DNA from: Halomonas saccharevitans
GTDB lineage: Bacteria; Pseudomonadota; Gammaproteobacteria; Pseudomonadales; Halomonadaceae
Direction of reading: 5' to 3'
NCBI RefSeq assembly: GCF_900116405.1
Contig: NZ_FPAQ01000007.1
Coordinates: forward strand, 1-64,000
DNA length: 64,000 nt
Below are positions 62,218 to 64,000 of this stretch, piece after piece (position 1 is the stretch's first letter; each line of letters opens with the position of its first letter). Below the pieces are notes generated by a model. That model saw nothing but the letters and a program-made list of their open reading frames with translations. It was not told the origin of the DNA and made no database searches. The translations under genes were made by a program, and so were the position numbers.

Positions 62218-63558
62218 TTACCCGCCGGCGTCGTCCGCCTCGGCGTCCCGCTGCGCCCGCCAGGCCATGATCTGGGCGTAGCGCTTCTCCTGGCCGTGGC
62301 TGGTGGGGTGATAGAGCGGGCGGTGGGGCACCTCGTCGGGCCAGCAGTCGTGGGCGCTGCCGGCCGGATAGCCGTCGGGCTCGCTGTGCGCGTAGCGATA
62401 ACCCTCGCCGTGGCCCAGCGACTCCATCAGCTTGGTCGGGGCGTTGCGCAGGTAGGTGGGTACCTCGAGCCGCGGCTGCGAGGCCGCCAGATCCTTGGCC
62501 TGCTTCCAGGCGCGATCGATGGCGTTGCTCTTCGGGGCCACCGCCAGATGGATGGCGGCGTGGGCAATGGCGCGCTGGCCCTCGTAGTCGCCCAGGCGCA
62601 GGTAGGCATCCCAGGCCGACATGACCAGCGGCAGGGCGCGCGGGTCGGCGTTGCCGACGTCCTCCGAGGCGATGGCCGTCAGGCGACGGATCACGTCCAG
62701 CGGGTCGCCGCCACCCTGCATGAAGCGGGCGATGTAGAGCAGGGCGGCGTCGGGGCGCGAGGAGCGGATCGACTTGTGGATCGCCGAGAGCAGGTCATAG
62801 TAGTGATCGCCCTGCTTGTCGAAGGCGCTGGCGGTGTGGCCGATCACGTCCTCCAGCGCCTCGCGGGGCAAGCGCTCGCCGCTCCCCTCGGCCAGCGTGA
62901 AGTCGCAGGCGGTCTCCAGCAGGCCCAGCGCCCGTCGGGCATCGCCGGCGGCGGCGCGGGCCAGTATCGCCAGCACCTCATCGTTCACCTGGATCCGTCG
63001 GGCGCCCAGGCCGCGCGTCTCATCATTCAGCGCTCGCTGCATGACCTCCACGAGCTCGGCCTCGGTGAGCGACTTGAGGACGTGGACCCGGGCCCGCGAG
63101 AGCAGCGCCGAGTTGACCTCGAAAGAGGGATTCTCGGTGGTGGCACCGATCAGCGTCAGCAGCCCCGATTCCACATGGGGCAGCAGGGCGTCCTGCTGGC
63201 TCTTGTTGAGACGGTGGATCTCGTCGAGAAACAGCAGGGTGGGGCGCTCCCGGGCCTGGAAGTCGCGGGCGCGATCGACCGCGGCGCGAATCTCCTTGAC
63301 CCCGGCCATCACCGCCGAGAGGTGCTCCAGGTGAGCACCGGAGACCTCGGCGAGGATCTCGGCCAGGGTGGTCTTGCCGGTGCCGGGAGGCCCCCAGAGG
63401 ATCATCGAGCGCACCACCCCGCTCTCGGCCATGCGCGCCAATGGCTTGCCAGGACCCACCAGCGCCTGCTGGCCCACGTAGTCCTCGAGGCGGCGCGGAC
63501 GCATGCGAAAGGCCAGGGGGGCCGCATCGTCCGGGGCGTGGCGCTGGAAGAGATCCAT
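62218..63558 (-). CDS. rarA: Replication-associated recombination protein RarA (MgsA)
   Basis: This 446-residue AAA+ clamp-loader-like ATPase acts at stalled replication forks. Walker A is WGPPGTGKTT near residue 55, Walker B LLFLDEIHRL near 108, sensor 1 GATTENPSFEVN, and the C-terminal tetramerisation part follows. MDLFQRHAPDDAAPLAFRMRPRRLEDYVGQ is the typical opening, so the start is 63558 with AAGGAG upstream; the frame opens 17 codons earlier. It converges with lolA across a shared terminator. Confidence 0.96.
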   Translation of the reverse strand: MDLFQRHAPDDAAPLAFRMRPRRLEDYVGQQALVGPGKPLARMAESGVVRSMILWGPPGTGKTTLAEILAEVSGAHLEHLSAVMAGVKEIRAAVDRARDFQARERPTLLFLDEIHRLNKSQQDALLPHVESGLLTLIGATTENPSFEVNSALLSRARVHVLKSLTEAELVEVMQRALNDETRGLGARRIQVNDEVLAILARAAAGDARRALGLLETACDFTLAEGSGERLPREALEDVIGHTASAFDKQGDHYYDLLSAIHKSIRSSRPDAALLYIARFMQGGGDPLDVIRRLTAIASEDVGNADPRALPLVMSAWDAYLRLGDYEGQRAIAHAAIHLAVAPKSNAIDRAWKQAKDLAASQPRLEVPTYLRNAPTKLMESLGHGEGYRYAHSEPDGYPAGSAHDCWPDEVPHRPLYHPTSHGQEKRYAQIMAWRAQRDAEADDAGG

Positions 63559-63631
63559 GTCTGACTCCTTGGCGCATGGCTGATAGAGTGGATGTGTCAT
63601 CGCAGGCAATACGACCCTGGATGAGAGGCAA

Positions 63632-63715
63632 GATTCGCCCCGGGGGACTAGCCTGAGGCAGGTCGTTTTATTGGTGCACGTTACGCCCGGTGAACCTGAC
63701 GTGCCGGGGCGAATC
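63632..63715. repeat. Nested inverted repeat upstream of the hemerythrin-like gene
   Basis: A perfect 12-bp outer repeat GATTCGCCCCGG and CCGGGGCGAATC (63632-63643/63704-63715) encloses a small hairpin GCC-TGA-GGC (63651-63659) and a 6-bp pair GCACGT and ACGTGC (63676-63681/63699-63704). The whole could fold as a three-way structure. No gene is seen in 63559-63808. Confidence 0.6.
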
Positions 63716-63808
63716 CAACGCTGAAGAACATCCTAGGCATCATTGTCAGCACCATCGCTCTCTGATCCACCGCTCGTATCCCATATCGCCATGGAGGAGA
63801 CCGCCGAC

Positions 63809-64000
63809 ATGCCCAAGCTGAACCAGTTGCGTCAGGATCATGCCAACATGGCGCGCATGTTGCACGTTCTGCAGCTCAAGCAGAAGACCCTGGCCCAGGG
63901 CGCGCGCCCCAACTTCCAGCTGGTCAGAGAGGTCGTGGACTACATCCTCGATTACCAGGAGGGTTTTACCCGGCCCCTCGAGAAGGTCTGCAGCGAGCGG
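63809..64000 (+). CDS. Hemerythrin HHE-domain protein (5' part only)
   Basis: The first 64 codons are inside the window; the gene runs past the right edge. The sequence MPKLNQLRQDHANMARMLHVL has the H-x-N pattern of the HHE cation-binding family (di-iron or metal-binding helical bundle), and DYILDYQEGF is the second helix region. GGAGGAGA (63793-63800) lies 8 nt before the ATG. Such proteins sense or carry oxygen, NO or metal, and the role is unknown without the C-terminus. Transcribed divergently from rarA. Confidence 0.75.
   Translation, partial: MPKLNQLRQDHANMARMLHVLQLKQKTLAQGARPNFQLVREVVDYILDYQEGFTRPLEKVCSER

Noticed and set aside
63632..63715. tRNA-like gene
   Set aside because: Stem lengths do not fit a tRNA (12-bp outer stem), and there is no anticodon arm or T-loop.

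Overview
The window is a high-GC (about two thirds G+C by eye) chromosomal stretch from a gammaproteobacterium. Gene order and protein style fit the Halomonadaceae (Halomonas/Chromohalobacter) best. This is an inference from synteny and family resemblance, not a database match. I see no insertion sequence, prophage, CRISPR array or plasmid gene, and almost all of it reads as core genome.

Layout. 0.3-3.8 kb: cold-shock protein, a small winged-helix-like protein, a DksA/TraR zinc-finger protein, a lipoprotein, an XRE/S24-like repressor and a short-chain dehydrogenase. 4.0-5.7 kb: gltX, then tRNA-Ala(GGC) and tRNA-Glu(TTC). 5.7-6.5 kb: non-coding, with an AT-rich patch and a pair of DnaA-box-like sites. 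6.5-19.8 kb: a TCA-cycle block, gltA divergent from sdhCDAB-sucAB-lpd-sucCD, with strong hairpins between sdhB and sucA and between lpd and sucC. 20-29.8 kb: rnb, a universal stress protein, ycjF-ycjX, small membrane proteins, a DUF924 protein, a K+ channel with an RCK domain, an orphan gene and gabT. 30.2-40.2 kb: a large DUF1266 protein, an NlpC/P60 lipoprotein, an MFS transporter, an exported MsrA, a VTT-domain/flavoprotein-disulfide-reductase fusion co-translated with a CDP-alcohol phosphatidyltransferase, slyD, a small membrane protein and a SlyB-like lipoprotein. 40.6-52.9 kb: aceA, a GNAT acetyltransferase, roxA, purB-hflD-mnmA, nudJ-rluE, then the monomeric NADP isocitrate dehydrogenase divergent from dimeric icd. 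53-63.6 kb: clpS-clpA-infA-bpt-aat (N-degron pathway), then ftsK-lolA-rarA. The window ends inside a hemerythrin-like gene.

How the genes work together. Citrate synthase, both isocitrate dehydrogenases, the 2-oxoglutarate dehydrogenase complex, succinyl-CoA synthetase and succinate dehydrogenase are all present. Isocitrate lyase (glyoxylate bypass) and GabT (carbon entry towards succinate) are nearby. Bpt and Aat add destabilising N-terminal residues, and ClpS delivers those substrates to ClpA.

The most unusual signal is non-coding. Short tandem repeats, with units of 7-8 or 14-16 bp, sit just downstream of stop codons at eight or more places. At purB and nudJ the repeat is followed by a 63-nt double-stem element. 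The two copies differ by compensatory base-pair changes, which suggests a conserved structured dispersed element.
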